DNA of 64,000 nt from Betaproteobacteria bacterium Ga0077526 (GTDB lineage Bacteria > Pseudomonadota > Gammaproteobacteria > Burkholderiales > Ga0077523), in NCBI GenBank assembly GCA_001464765.1, contig LNDV01000021.1, forward strand, positions 16,941 through 80,940, written 5' to 3'. The notes under the pieces were generated by a model. The model did no database searches. It saw only the letters and a program-made list of their open reading frames with translations, and had not been told where the DNA came from. Positions 18,578 to 29,590 of the stretch are shown piece by piece. The translations under genes and the position numbers were made by a program. Within the stretch, counting starts at the first letter, position 1; every line of letters starts with the position of its first letter.

Positions 18578-18616
18578 GACGCCGGCCCATGACAAATACT
18601 TGTCCGGGCCGGCGTC
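18578..18616. promoter_or_regulatory. Second long hairpin upstream of rhlE
   Basis: GACGCCGGCCC (18578-18588) pairs with GGGCCGGCGTC (18606-18616). Inside, GACAA/TTGTC forms a further 5-bp stem around ATAC, so about 16 of 19 positions per side can pair. It abuts the preceding palindrome and lies about 140 bases before rhlE. It could end the upstream transcript or, if the rhlE promoter is upstream, be a structured leader. Confidence 0.5.
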
Positions 18617-18758
18617 TTGCCGTGGTAGAGTCACGACCGCGGCACGTTTGCCAGTCCCCTCGCCGCGCCTGTTTTTCTCACCCCGCTTCGTCTTCCTCGA
18701 CTGGTAACGCTCCGCCACGGAGCGCAGGTCGACGCGGTTCACTCCCTGCGAGTCATCC

Positions 18759-20453
<1,695 letters not shown>

Positions 20454-20529
20454 TTGCCGTCACGGGCATTGATCGGGGCTTCGTCCGGCCGGTAACCTTG
20501 CGGCCTTTCCCTGCCTGCCGATCCCCGTC

Positions 20530-21303
20530 ATGTCCGTGCCAGCCTCGTTCGACCTGCGTGACCGCCGCGTCCTCGTCACCGGCGCCAGCCGGGGGATAGG
20601 GCGCGCACTCGCCGAAACCTTCGCCAATGCCGGCGCCTCCGTGGCGCTTGGCGGCCGCGATGCCAGCACCCTGGAGCCCGTGGTCGAGGCCATTCGTACC
20701 GCCGGCGGTCGGGCAGTTCCGGTCGTGATGGACGTTTCCGCCGTGGAAGGCTGTCGCACCGGCGTGGCCGCTGCGAATGCGGCTCTCGGCGGTCTGGATG
20801 TCCTCATCAACAACGCCGGCGTGGAACAGGTGTGTCCTTCGCTCGATGTGGAGGAGGCGCTCTGGGATCGCATCGTCGACACCAACCTCAAGGGTGCTTT
20901 CTTCTGCGCCCAGGCCGCCGCGCGCTACATGCAGGCGGCCGGTCGGGGTGGCGCCATCGTCAATCTGTGTTCGCTCACGTCCGAAGTCGGCATCCCGACG
21001 GCGGTGCCCTATGGCGCCTCCAAGACCGGCTTGCTCGGCATCACCCGTGCCCTCGCCGCCGAATGGGCGCCCCTGGGCATTCGCGTCAATGCCATCGGCC
21101 CCGGCTACTTTCGCACCGACATGACCGAAGTCTTCTACCGCAACGAAGCCTGGCAGAGCGCCATGCTCGCCAAGATTCCCTCCGGCCGGTTCGGCGAACT
21201 CGATGATCTTGCGGGGGCCGCGGTGTTTCTCGCATCGGACGCCTCGCGCTACGTGACCGGTCAGTGCCTGTACGTGGACGGCGGCTACCTGGCGTCCCTC
21301 TGA
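20530..21303 (+). CDS. SDR-family NAD(P)-dependent oxidoreductase
   Basis: 257 residues, Rossmann fold. TGASRGIGRAL (dinucleotide binding), INNAGVE, a catalytic Ser in NLCSLTSEVG, YGASKTG (Tyr/Lys) and the C-terminal ITGQCLYVDGGYLAS-type end are visible, apart from V in place of I. It resembles gluconate 5-dehydrogenase or 3-oxoacyl reductase-like SDRs. The substrate is unknown. Its stop overlaps the start of the ABC ATPase gene, so it belongs to the transporter operon and may oxidise the imported compound. Confidence 0.9.
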   Translation: MSVPASFDLRDRRVLVTGASRGIGRALAETFANAGASVALGGRDASTLEPVVEAIRTAGGRAVPVVMDVSAVEGCRTGVAAANAALGGLDVLINNAGVEQVCPSLDVEEALWDRIVDTNLKGAFFCAQAAARYMQAAGRGGAIVNLCSLTSEVGIPTAVPYGASKTGLLGITRALAAEWAPLGIRVNAIGPGYFRTDMTEVFYRNEAWQSAMLAKIPSGRFGELDDLAGAAVFLASDASRYVTGQCLYVDGGYLASL

Positions 21304-22397
21304 TGTCCGCGCCGATGGTGAAGGTCGAGCAGGTGGCCAAGCGCTTCGGCGAGGCGGCCGCCGTGGCTGACGTGTCCTTCTCGCTCGAACGCGGGCGTTT
21401 CCTGACCATCCTCGGCCCCAGCGGGTCCGGCAAGACGACGCTCCTGCGGATGATCGCGGGCTTCATCGACCCCAGCGCCGGCGAGATCTTCCTGAAGGGG
21501 CAGCCCGTCTCTGCCATGCCGGTGCACAAGCGCTCCATCGGCATGGTGTTCCAGCGCCTGGCGCTGTTTCCCCATCTCACGGCCTGGGAGAACGTGGCCT
21601 ATCCGCTGAAGATGCGGCGCTTCGACCCGCGCGAGATCCCGGATCGTGTGGCCCGCTTCTTCCGGATCGTGAAGCTCGACGGTCTGGAAAAGCGCCGCAT
21701 CCACGAGTTGTCGGGCGGCCAGCAGCAGCGCGTGGCCATTGCCCGCGCGCTCGTGTTCGAACCCGATCTCGTGCTGCTCGACGAGCCTCTGGCCGCGCTC
21801 GATCGCAAGCTGCGCGAGGAGATGCAGGTGGAGTTCCGCCGCATCCAGCTCGATCTGGGCGTCACCACCATCAACGTCACCCATGACCAGCGCGAGGCGC
21901 TGGTCATGTCCGACGAAATCATGGTCATGGACCACGGCCGCATGCTGCAGCTGGCGCCGCCGGCGGAGGTCTATCGCGCCCCGGCGAATGCCTTCGTGGC
22001 GGGCTTCCTCGGCCTCACCAACCTGCTCCGCGCCAGGGTGCTCCAGGCGGACGGATCGGGCCTGCGACTGCAGGCCGGCGATCGGGAATGGCATCAGCCG
22101 ATGTCGCGGCAGTTGACTGTCCAACCTGGGACGTGGGTAGACTGCGCGTTACGTGCAGAACGCGTGCGCATCGTCGCCGCCGATGCCGGGCCCGGCACCG
22201 GCGAAAAGGCGCGCGGCGAGGTGCACGATGTCCTCTTCGAGGGCGACCGCGTCGTCTACGAAGTGCGTGCACCGGCGCTGGGCGATGCGGTGGTCCGCGT
22301 GATCGACCGCGCGCCGGAGCGGCATCGTTTGCTGGAACGCGGCCGTGCCGTCTGCCTGGACTGGGACGACACCGACCTGCTGGTTTTCGCCGTTTAG
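21303..22397 (+). CDS. ABC transporter ATP-binding protein, PotA-type
   Basis: 364 residues. Walker A GPSGSGKTT, Q-loop MVFQRLALFPHLT, signature LSGGQQQRVAIARAL, Walker B VLLDEPLAALD and H-loop NVTHDQREAL are followed by a C-terminal TOBE-like domain. It energises the adjoining permeases for polyamine-, thiamine- or iron-type substrates. The ATG overlaps the SDR stop (TGATG). The order ATPase, binding protein, two permeases defines one operon to 25341. Confidence 0.92.
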   Translation: MSAPMVKVEQVAKRFGEAAAVADVSFSLERGRFLTILGPSGSGKTTLLRMIAGFIDPSAGEIFLKGQPVSAMPVHKRSIGMVFQRLALFPHLTAWENVAYPLKMRRFDPREIPDRVARFFRIVKLDGLEKRRIHELSGGQQQRVAIARALVFEPDLVLLDEPLAALDRKLREEMQVEFRRIQLDLGVTTINVTHDQREALVMSDEIMVMDHGRMLQLAPPAEVYRAPANAFVAGFLGLTNLLRARVLQADGSGLRLQAGDREWHQPMSRQLTVQPGTWVDCALRAERVRIVAADAGPGTGEKARGEVHDVLFEGDRVVYEVRAPALGDAVVRVIDRAPERHRLLERGRAVCLDWDDTDLLVFAV

Positions 22398-22452
22398 TCG
22401 TGCGTGCCGGGCTTGAACCCGGGACGAAACATCATCGATAAGAGGAGTGAAC

Positions 22453-23544
22453 ATGGACAAGCGCAAACCTTTCGACCGGCGGGATTTCCTGCTCGGCGCC
22501 GCCGCCACCGCGGCTACCCTGCCGTTTGGCGGCCTCGCGTTCGCCGCGGTGCCCGCCAAGCCTAAGGAACTGATCGTCCGCGTCTGGGGCGGGGAATGGA
22601 AGGACGCCATCGATTCCGGTGTCTCCAAGAGCTTCACGGCCAACACCGGGATCGCCATCAAGTACGACGAGACCGAAGACAACGAACTGCAGCCCAAGCT
22701 GTGGGCCGCCGTCAAGCAGAAGCGCCGTCCGCCCGTCCACGTGAACTGGGACACGACCACCAACGCGACCAAGTCCGCCCTGCGCAACATGGGCGAGGAT
22801 CTTTCGGACCTCACGAATCTGCCCGGCCTGCTGCCGGTCGCGAAGCCTCTCGGTTTTGACAAGTGGCCCCTGGTCAACGTCTACAGCTACGTCTACGTGC
22901 TCGCTTACAGCCAGGAAGCCTTTCCGAAGGCGGCGCCCGATTCGTGGAACGTGCTGCTCGACCCGAAGTACAAGGGGCGCATCGCCCTGTACAACGACGG
23001 CATCGGCTTCCACCCGGCGGCCCAGGTGGCCGGCGGCGGCAAGGTCTCGGACATCCCCAAGAACATGAAGGCGTGCTGGGACTTCATCGCCAAGCTGAAG
23101 AGCCAGAAGCCGCTGCTCGGCGAGGACCCGGACTTCACCAACTGGTTCCAGAAGGGCGAGATCGATCTCGCCTGCACGATCGTGACCAACGCCCGCGGCG
23201 CCAAGAAGAACGGCGTGAAGGTCGCCTGGACTGTCCCGAAGGAAGGCGCCAAGATGGACACCGACGCGCTGTGGGTGCCGAAGGGCATGCCCGCCAACGA
23301 ACTTTACTGGGCCAAGCAGTACGTGAACCACGCCCTGTCGAAGGAAGCGCAGCAGGTCTGGTGTGACGGTCTCGGCCTGCCCGGCGTGAACCCCGGCATC
23401 AAGCCGCCCGATGACATGATCGGCGACTCGGCCTATCCCACCAAGGACGAGGACTTCAAGCGTCTCCTCCGCGTGCCCAACAAGGTGCAGGTCGAGAACG
23501 AGAAGGAGTGGTTCGGCCGCTTCAAGCAGATCATGCAGGGCTGA
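22453..23544 (+). CDS. PotD-like extracellular solute-binding protein
   Basis: 363 residues with a Tat-type leader (DRRDFLLGAAATAATLPFGG, cut near LAFAA). The mature part is a family 1 binding protein: IVRVWGGEWKDAIDSGVSKSF near the start, then FDKWPLVNVYSYVYVLAYS and FPKAAPDSWNVLLDPKYKGRI. It captures the substrate in the periplasm for the permeases downstream. The start at 22453 is favoured by AGAGGAG just before it; a GTG two codons earlier lies in that ribosome site. The operon resembles spermidine/putrescine systems, but the ligand is not proven. Confidence 0.9.
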   Translation: MDKRKPFDRRDFLLGAAATAATLPFGGLAFAAVPAKPKELIVRVWGGEWKDAIDSGVSKSFTANTGIAIKYDETEDNELQPKLWAAVKQKRRPPVHVNWDTTTNATKSALRNMGEDLSDLTNLPGLLPVAKPLGFDKWPLVNVYSYVYVLAYSQEAFPKAAPDSWNVLLDPKYKGRIALYNDGIGFHPAAQVAGGGKVSDIPKNMKACWDFIAKLKSQKPLLGEDPDFTNWFQKGEIDLACTIVTNARGAKKNGVKVAWTVPKEGAKMDTDALWVPKGMPANELYWAKQYVNHALSKEAQQVWCDGLGLPGVNPGIKPPDDMIGDSAYPTKDEDFKRLLRVPNKVQVENEKEWFGRFKQIMQG

Positions 23545-23608
23545 TCCCGCTTCGCCCCGGCGGGGTCGTTCTCGCCGGGGTGTCTGTGGTGCCTGCGAAG
23601 TTCCTCCC

Positions 23609-24547
23609 TTGTCCCGATACCCCATCACCTGGCGCCTGCTCGACCTCGTCGAAGCGGTCGCGGCCCTCCTGTGGCCGCGGGCGCTGCACCGTTACACGGG
23701 CTGGCTCCTGCTGCTGCCGGCCATCGCTCTGGTCGGCCTGCTCGTGGCCGGGCTGGCGTACATGGGCGACTCGAGCCTGCGGCTGCTCGACACCGAAACC
23801 TTCGAGCAGAGCGAGGACTACACGCTCGCCAACTACCGTGACCTGATCGAGAAGCCCACGTATTTCACGGTGCTGATGCGCAGCACCGGCGCGGCGACGC
23901 TCGTGACCGTGCTCACGCTCGTTCTCGCCTTTCCCTACGCCTACAGTATGGTCCGCACGCGCAGCGCGTGGCGGCGCAAGCTGCTGCTGGTGAGCCTGTT
24001 CCTGCCGTTCTTCATCGGTCAGGTCGTGCGGGCCTACGGCTGGCTGGTGGTGCTGGGCAAGACCGGCATCGTCAACACGCTGCTGGCCCACCTCGGGCTC
24101 GGCCCCTTCAAGATGATCTACACCTACCCGTCGCTCGTCTTCGGGCTGGTGCAGTACATGCTGCCGTTTGCCGTGCTGCTCATCGCGCCGGCCATCACCG
24201 CCATCGACGAAGAACTGGAGGCCGCGTCCGAGAGCCTGGGCGCCACCGGCTGGCGCACGCTGCGGCACGTGATCCTCCCTCTCGCCAAGCCGGGGCTCGT
24301 GGCCTCGGCGGTCGTCGTGTTCACCCTCACAATCACCGACTACGCGATGCCGGTGGTGCTGGGCGGCGGGACCAACGACTTCATCGCCAACGCCGTGTAC
24401 GACGCGTTCTTCCGCATCTCCGACAACGGTCTGGGTTCTGCTCTGGCCCTCACGCTCGTGGTCTTCGCGAGCACGCTGGTGGCCGTGATGCTGGGGCTGA
24501 TGGGTGCCGGGACGCTCGGTATGCGGCCCTCGGGGCGGGGACGATGA
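23609..24547 (+). CDS. ABC transporter permease, PotB-type
   Basis: 312 residues, six membrane segments, with a larger periplasmic loop after the first. The EAA-type cytoplasmic loop AASESLGATGWRTLRHVILPLAKPG couples it to the ATPase. It forms the channel with the next protein. The only start that keeps the first helix is TTG at 23609, which lacks a strong ribosome site, so the start is uncertain. It overlaps the next gene by ATGA. Confidence 0.88.
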   Translation: MSRYPITWRLLDLVEAVAALLWPRALHRYTGWLLLLPAIALVGLLVAGLAYMGDSSLRLLDTETFEQSEDYTLANYRDLIEKPTYFTVLMRSTGAATLVTVLTLVLAFPYAYSMVRTRSAWRRKLLLVSLFLPFFIGQVVRAYGWLVVLGKTGIVNTLLAHLGLGPFKMIYTYPSLVFGLVQYMLPFAVLLIAPAITAIDEELEAASESLGATGWRTLRHVILPLAKPGLVASAVVVFTLTITDYAMPVVLGGGTNDFIANAVYDAFFRISDNGLGSALALTLVVFASTLVAVMLGLMGAGTLGMRPSGRGR

Positions 24548-25341
24548 AGCTCCTGTCCCCCCGTGCCGTGTTCGCGGCCATCGTCGGTTTCAACCTGGTC
24601 GCGCTCGCGCTGCCCACGCTGGTGATCCTCGGTGCGTCGTTCACCGAAGGCAACATGATCGTCTTCCCGCCGGAAGGCTTCTCGCTGCGCTGGTACGAGA
24701 AGGTCCTCGGTTCGGAATCCCTGCAAGAGGCCTTCGGGCGTTCCCTCTGGGTCTCGCTGATCTGCACGGCTGCAGGGGTGCCGGCAGGCGCGCTGGCGGC
24801 TCTGGGGATGGCGCGGTTCCGGCTGCGCTTTTCCGGTGTGCTGCAGATCTACCTGCTGCTGCCCTTCACCATTCCGCTCATCGCCTCGGGCATCGGGCTC
24901 ATGCTGTTCTTCGGCGAGATTGGCGTGCTGGGCGAACTGTGGCCCGTGGGCATCGCGTGCGCGGTGATCAACCTGCCGTTCATGATCTGGGCCGTGCTCG
25001 CCTCGGTGAACGGGCTCGACCCCGATCTCGAGAACGCCGCGGCCAACTGCGGTGCGCCGCCGGTGCAGACGTTCCTCACCGTCACCCTGCCGGCCGTGAT
25101 GCCCGGTGTGATCACTGGCGGGCTCATCCTGTTCGTGCTCGCGTTCAACGAGTTTCTCGTGAGCCTGCTGCTGACGGACGCCCATACCGTCACGCTCCCG
25201 GTCAGCATCTACAACTCCATCCGCAGCATCATCACCCCCGATCTCGCGGCCGTGTCGGTCGTGTACATCGTGGTGGCGGGCCTCGCCATCGTGCTGCTCG
25301 ACCGTATCGTCGGGCTCGAAGTCTTTCTTCGCAGCAAGTAG
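24544..25341 (+). CDS. ABC transporter permease, PotC-type
   Basis: 265 residues, six predicted membrane segments. The family loop AAANCGAPPVQTFLTVTLPAVMPG is the EAA motif. It is the second half of the permease heterodimer and the last gene of the SDR-pot-like operon. The ATG overlaps the previous stop. The next gene, a Liv-type binding protein, starts 119 bases on and belongs to another transporter class. Confidence 0.9.
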   Translation: MKLLSPRAVFAAIVGFNLVALALPTLVILGASFTEGNMIVFPPEGFSLRWYEKVLGSESLQEAFGRSLWVSLICTAAGVPAGALAALGMARFRLRFSGVLQIYLLLPFTIPLIASGIGLMLFFGEIGVLGELWPVGIACAVINLPFMIWAVLASVNGLDPDLENAAANCGAPPVQTFLTVTLPAVMPGVITGGLILFVLAFNEFLVSLLLTDAHTVTLPVSIYNSIRSIITPDLAAVSVVYIVVAGLAIVLLDRIVGLEVFLRSK

Positions 25342-25460
25342 TCGCCGCCGCTATCGTGCGCCGCAAGATGCCTTGCGCTGTGTTTAGCGGCTATGATCGG
25401 CCGGAAATCGCTCGAGCGGCCGGTTCCGGCGGCAGGCGACCGGCATTCCCTGGAGGCCAA

Positions 25461-26615
25461 ATGAAACGACTGATCGCATCACTCGCTGTGTGCATGAGCG
25501 GCGTCGCCACCGCGCAGACTCAAGGGGTCTCGCCGACGGAAATCCTCATCGGCACGGCGCAGGACATGTCCGGCCCGATCGCGAGCCTCTCCAAGCCCAC
25601 GGTGAACGGCATGCAGATGCGGATCGACGAGATCAACGCTGCGGGCGGCATCCACGGTCGCAAGCTGCGGCTGATCGTGGAGGACCACGGCTACGACCCC
25701 AAGAAGGCCGTGCTCGCCGCGCAGAAGATGGTCCAGCAGGACAAGATCTTCGCCACGGTCGCCTCCATCGGCACGCCCACGGCCATCGCGGCGATGCCGA
25801 TTTACGAAGAGAAGAACATTCCCCATCTGTTCCCGCTGTCCGGCGCGCGGCAGATGTTCGAGCCGGCGCACCGCCTCAAGTGGTCTATCTTCGCGCCTTA
25901 CTTCGAGCAGCTCCGCGCCGCCACGAAGTACCTCGTGAAACAGAAGGGCCACAAGAAGGTCTGCACCCTCTATCAGGACGACGACTTCGGGCTCGAGATC
26001 ACCCGCGGTGGCGAGGCAGGCCTGAAGGACATGGGAATGGCCTATGTCGAGAAGGCCACGTTCAAGCGGGGCGCGACGGAGTTCTCGTCGCAGATCGCCA
26101 AGCTCCGCGCGGCAGAGTGCGACCTCATCGTGATGGGCACCATTGTCCGCGAGACCGTCGGCGCGATCGCCACCGCTCGCAAGCTTGGGTGGAACCCGGA
26201 CTTCCTCGGCAGCAATGCCTCGCACTTCGACGTGATCCACAGGCTCGGCAAGGCTGCCACCAACGGCTACTACGCGTCCTGCACCGGCAACGTGCCGTAT
26301 GCGGATGACGACGCGAAGACCGTGCGGGACTGGTTCGCGGCGTACAAGGCCAAGTATGGCGAGGACCCGTCCATCATGTCCGTCTTTGGCCATCAGGTCG
26401 TCACGACGTTTGCCAACGTGGCGCAGAAGGCCGGCCCGAACCTCACGGTGGATTCCCTGGTGAGCGCGCTCGAGACGTACAAGCAGGCGCCGGACTTCTT
26501 CGGCGCGGATGAAATCGTGTTCACCAAGACCAATCACCTCGGGACGGACCGCGTGCGCGTATGCCAGATCCAGAACGAACGCTGGGTACCCGTAAGCCAG
26601 TACCTGATCCAGTGA
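25461..26615 (+). CDS. Liv-type ABC transporter substrate-binding protein (orphan)
   Basis: 384 residues with a Sec signal peptide (MKRLIASLAVCMSGVATA^QTQG) and the type I periplasmic binding fold: EILIGTAQDMSGPIASL, GMQMRIDEINAAGGIHGRKL and VASIGTPTAIAAMPIYEEK. Its family serves branched-chain amino acid, amide and aromatic acid transporters. No matching permease or ATPase adjoins it, so it is an orphan that may share another Liv transporter. TGGAGG lies 7 bases before the ATG. Confidence 0.9.
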   Translation: MKRLIASLAVCMSGVATAQTQGVSPTEILIGTAQDMSGPIASLSKPTVNGMQMRIDEINAAGGIHGRKLRLIVEDHGYDPKKAVLAAQKMVQQDKIFATVASIGTPTAIAAMPIYEEKNIPHLFPLSGARQMFEPAHRLKWSIFAPYFEQLRAATKYLVKQKGHKKVCTLYQDDDFGLEITRGGEAGLKDMGMAYVEKATFKRGATEFSSQIAKLRAAECDLIVMGTIVRETVGAIATARKLGWNPDFLGSNASHFDVIHRLGKAATNGYYASCTGNVPYADDDAKTVRDWFAAYKAKYGEDPSIMSVFGHQVVTTFANVAQKAGPNLTVDSLVSALETYKQAPDFFGADEIVFTKTNHLGTDRVRVCQIQNERWVPVSQYLIQ

Positions 26616-26742
26616 CACCGGAGCAGTACAGGACCCGCGAGGCCAATCGCCGCGGTCAGGTCTGATCGACCGGCACGGTTGTAGCGGTCTTCGGTGCGGC
26701 GGGGATTTCGTGGTACGCGCAAGCTGTCGCCATCACCACGAT

Positions 26743-26818
26743 CCCCGGACGGAGTCCGGGCTACGGCGCCACGATGCACCACCCAGGCACGACCCCGTAG
26801 CCCGGGCTCCGCCCGGGG
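26743..26818. repeat. REP-like inverted pair, copy 1
   Basis: CCCCGGACGGAGTCCGGGCT and its near complement (AGCCCGGGCTCCGCCCGGGG at 26799-26818) face each other about 30 bases apart, each half itself a small palindrome. The same pair recurs at 54897-54960. It lies between the convergent ends of the orphan binding protein and the acyl-CoA dehydrogenase. This is typical of intergenic REP/BIME elements moved by a RAYT transposase, none of which is in the window. Confidence 0.75.
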
Positions 26819-26877
26819 ACCGCGCCCACGCATCACGACCGGCCTCACGCGTGACTCCGCCGCAGCACTCGCAGGCG

Positions 26878-28029
26878 TCAGCGGCGAGCGAGGATGCCCA
26901 TCTGCTTCGCGATGATCGAGAGCATCACTTCGTCCGCTCCGCCGCCGATGGAGGTGAGCCGCCCGTCGCGATACAGCCGCGACACCGGGTTCTCCATCGT
27001 GTAGCCCATTCCGCCCCAGAACTGCAGACAACTGTCGGGAATCTGCCTCGCCAGGCGGCCGGCCTTGAGCTTGGCCATCGACGCCAGCTGCGTGACGTCC
27101 TCCCCGCGCACCAGCATTTCCACCGCGCGGTAGGTAAGCGCCCGAAGCGACTCCAGTTCGGTCTGCAGTTCCGCCAGGCTGAAGTGCACCCACTGCTGCG
27201 CCAGCACCGTGCTTCCGAAAAGCTTGCGCTCGCGCGTGTACGCGATCGTCTCTTCGATGCAGCTCTGCAGGCTCTGCAGCAGCGTGGCGGCGGCCCATAG
27301 CCGCTCTTCCTGGAACTGCAGCATCTGGTAGGTGAAACCCTGACCTTCTTCGCCGATGCGAAAGCGCTGCGGAACCCGTACACCGTCGAAATGCACCTGC
27401 GCAGTGTCGGAGGCCATCATGCCGATCTTGCGGATCTTGCGCGATATGCTCACGCCCGGCGTGTTCATCGGCACGCAGAGGAGCGACTTGTTGCGATGGG
27501 CCGGCCCGTCCCCGGTGTTCGCGAGCAGACACATCCAGTCGGCCTGGGTGCCATTGGTCGTCCACATCTTGCCGCCGTCGATCACGTAGTCGCCACCGTC
27601 GGATCGCGCGGTGGTGCGGATGGAGGCGACGTCCGAGCCAGCCTCGGTCTCCGACACGCCCAGGCACGCCACGAACTCGCCGGTGATCGACGGCACCAGG
27701 AATTCGCGCCTCAGTTCGTCGGAGCCGAATCGGGCGAGCGCCGGCGTTGCCATGTCGGTCTGCACGCCGATGGCCATGGGCACGCCACCGCAGCGGATTC
27801 GGCCGAGTGTCTCCGCCATCACCATCGCAAAGGACCAGTCGAGTCCGCTGCCGCCATAGGCTTCCGGTTTCGTGAGACCGAGCAGCCCCAGCCGCCCGAG
27901 GCTGCGGAAGACCTCGTGAGCGGGGAAGATCTCGGCGGTCTCCCATTCCTCCACGTGCGGATTGATCTCGCGGTCGATGAAGCGGAGGAGGGTGTCGCGG
28001 ACGGCTTCGTGCTCAGGGGTGAACTGCAT
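26878..28029 (-). CDS. Acyl-CoA dehydrogenase family protein
   Basis: 383 residues with the three-part acyl-CoA dehydrogenase layout: an N-terminal helical domain (MQFTPEHEAVRDTLLRFIDREI), a middle beta domain with CLGVSETEAGSDVASIRTTA and IDGGKMWTTNGTQADW, and a C-terminal domain ending CLQFWGGMGYTMENPVSRLYRDGRL. FAD-dependent desaturation of an acyl-CoA is the likely reaction. At the position of the catalytic Glu in medium-chain enzymes the sequence reads SIGGGADEV, so the base must lie elsewhere, as in long-chain and isovaleryl enzymes. Confidence 0.9.
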   Translation of the reverse strand: MQFTPEHEAVRDTLLRFIDREINPHVEEWETAEIFPAHEVFRSLGRLGLLGLTKPEAYGGSGLDWSFAMVMAETLGRIRCGGVPMAIGVQTDMATPALARFGSDELRREFLVPSITGEFVACLGVSETEAGSDVASIRTTARSDGGDYVIDGGKMWTTNGTQADWMCLLANTGDGPAHRNKSLLCVPMNTPGVSISRKIRKIGMMASDTAQVHFDGVRVPQRFRIGEEGQGFTYQMLQFQEERLWAAATLLQSLQSCIEETIAYTRERKLFGSTVLAQQWVHFSLAELQTELESLRALTYRAVEMLVRGEDVTQLASMAKLKAGRLARQIPDSCLQFWGGMGYTMENPVSRLYRDGRLTSIGGGADEVMLSIIAKQMGILARR

Positions 28030-28216
28030 GGCGTGGGCTCCGGCAGCGTTGACCCGACCAGTCTAAGCGACCGCGCCCGCCGGCAGCCAGCGCCTGCAAC
28101 GCCCGGCAAGTTCCGCAAGACCCACGCGATCCGTGCGGGTCGCGCGGACCATCCCTGGTGGCTTCGCGTAGCATTGCCGGAAAGCGGGAGACGCCCGCCA
28201 TGCCAGGGGGAAAACA

Positions 28217-29539
28217 ATGAAAGCGGTGGTACCGATGGTGCTGTCCGGACTGATCGCCTTGCACGCTGCCGGTGCGGCTGCCCAGGCCGACCCGGAGAAA
28301 CTCCGTGCGCTGGACAACGCCTACAAGGCGGGCGTCCTCGACAAGGACGAATACGAAGCGAAGAAGCGCGCGCTGCTGGCGGCCCGGCCCGCCAATCCGC
28401 CGGCCACCGCCAACGCGCCACAGCGATCCGCGGCGGCGCCGGCTGCCGTGCCCGCCAAGGGCGTGTACCGCATGCGCCTCGTCCGCGTGATGGACAAGCA
28501 GGGTTTCGGCGAGCCGGTGGAAGTCCTGCGAATGCTCATTCCCGCCGACTGGCGCTTCGAGGACCAGGTCAACTGGGATGGCAGCCAGTCCGGCTGCCCG
28601 GCCAACATCATCCAGGTGCGCTTTCGCGCCGTGGCGCCCGACGGCATCACCGGGCTGGAGGCCTTCCCGTCCTATGCGTGGACGTGGACCGACGACCCGA
28701 TGATGCAGTCCATCCTGCGGCAGCAGGCCGCCAACCGCACCGGCTGCGCCCCGTACCCCGCGATGGGGGCAGCCGACTTCATCCGCAACATGGCGGTGCC
28801 GGGCCTGCGTGCCGGAGCGCAGCCCCGCGACGTGGAACCGCTGCCCGGCGTGGCGCAGGCGGAGCAGCGCGTGGCGGAGAACAACGCCCGACCGCTCATT
28901 CAGGCCGGCTACGTGCGCGGCGTGCGTGTGGACGCCGCCCGTGTGCGACTCGAGTACAGCGTCGGCAATCGTCCGGTGGAGGAGTGGATGGCCGCCACGG
29001 TGTCGACCAGCATCACGCCTGCGGCCAGCACCGCCGAGCTGATGCAGGGCAACATGAACTACAACTCGAGCAACTACAGCGTCGGGGCTTACAACGTGTT
29101 CGGCGTGAGGGCGCCGCGAGGTGAACTGGCCGGCCGCGCGAACCTGTTCGGCATGATTGTCTCGTCCGTCCGGATCAACCCGCAGTATCTGGCTGCCGCG
29201 GCAAATTTCATTGCCAGCATCAACAAGATCAACACCGATGGCGCGAAGGATCGACATCGCATCTGGCAGGAGGCCAATGCCTCCATCCAGAAGACCTGGC
29301 AGGAGACGCGGCGCAACCAGCAGGAAGTGCAGGACCGTCAGGCCGAGCAGTTCGGGCAGATGATCCGCGGCGTGGAGAACTACGTGGACCCGCGCACCAA
29401 CGAGCGCATCGAACTCTCCGCCGGCTACCGCAACGCGTGGACCAACGGCAAGGGCGAGTATCTGCTGAGCGAAACGCCGGGGTTCGATCCGGCCGCGACC
29501 TTTCGGGAAGACTGGCGCGAACTGAAGCGGGAGCGATAG
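28217..29539 (+). CDS. Exported protein with SHOCT-like N-terminal segment
   Basis: 440 residues, no named function recognised. It has a signal peptide (MKAVVPMVLSGLIALHAAGAAAQ^AD) and then a SHOCT-like helical hairpin, KLRALDNAYKAGVLDKDEYEAKK, near residues 27-49. An Ala/Pro linker leads to a domain running from about residue 82 to the C-terminus, with segments GVYRMRLVRVMDKQGFGEPV and FPSYAWTWTDDPMM. The C-terminal part is rich in Gln/Asn/Arg (EANASIQKTWQETRRNQQEV), suggesting a helical coil. It stands alone between the leftward acyl-CoA dehydrogenase and leftward propeller genes. Confidence 0.75.
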   Translation: MKAVVPMVLSGLIALHAAGAAAQADPEKLRALDNAYKAGVLDKDEYEAKKRALLAARPANPPATANAPQRSAAAPAAVPAKGVYRMRLVRVMDKQGFGEPVEVLRMLIPADWRFEDQVNWDGSQSGCPANIIQVRFRAVAPDGITGLEAFPSYAWTWTDDPMMQSILRQQAANRTGCAPYPAMGAADFIRNMAVPGLRAGAQPRDVEPLPGVAQAEQRVAENNARPLIQAGYVRGVRVDAARVRLEYSVGNRPVEEWMAATVSTSITPAASTAELMQGNMNYNSSNYSVGAYNVFGVRAPRGELAGRANLFGMIVSSVRINPQYLAAAANFIASINKINTDGAKDRHRIWQEANASIQKTWQETRRNQQEVQDRQAEQFGQMIRGVENYVDPRTNERIELSAGYRNAWTNGKGEYLLSETPGFDPAATFREDWRELKRER

Positions 29540-29590
29540 GAGCGGTCCGCATGACCTGAGAGATTCCGCAGGTCATGCAGATCGCCTCAC

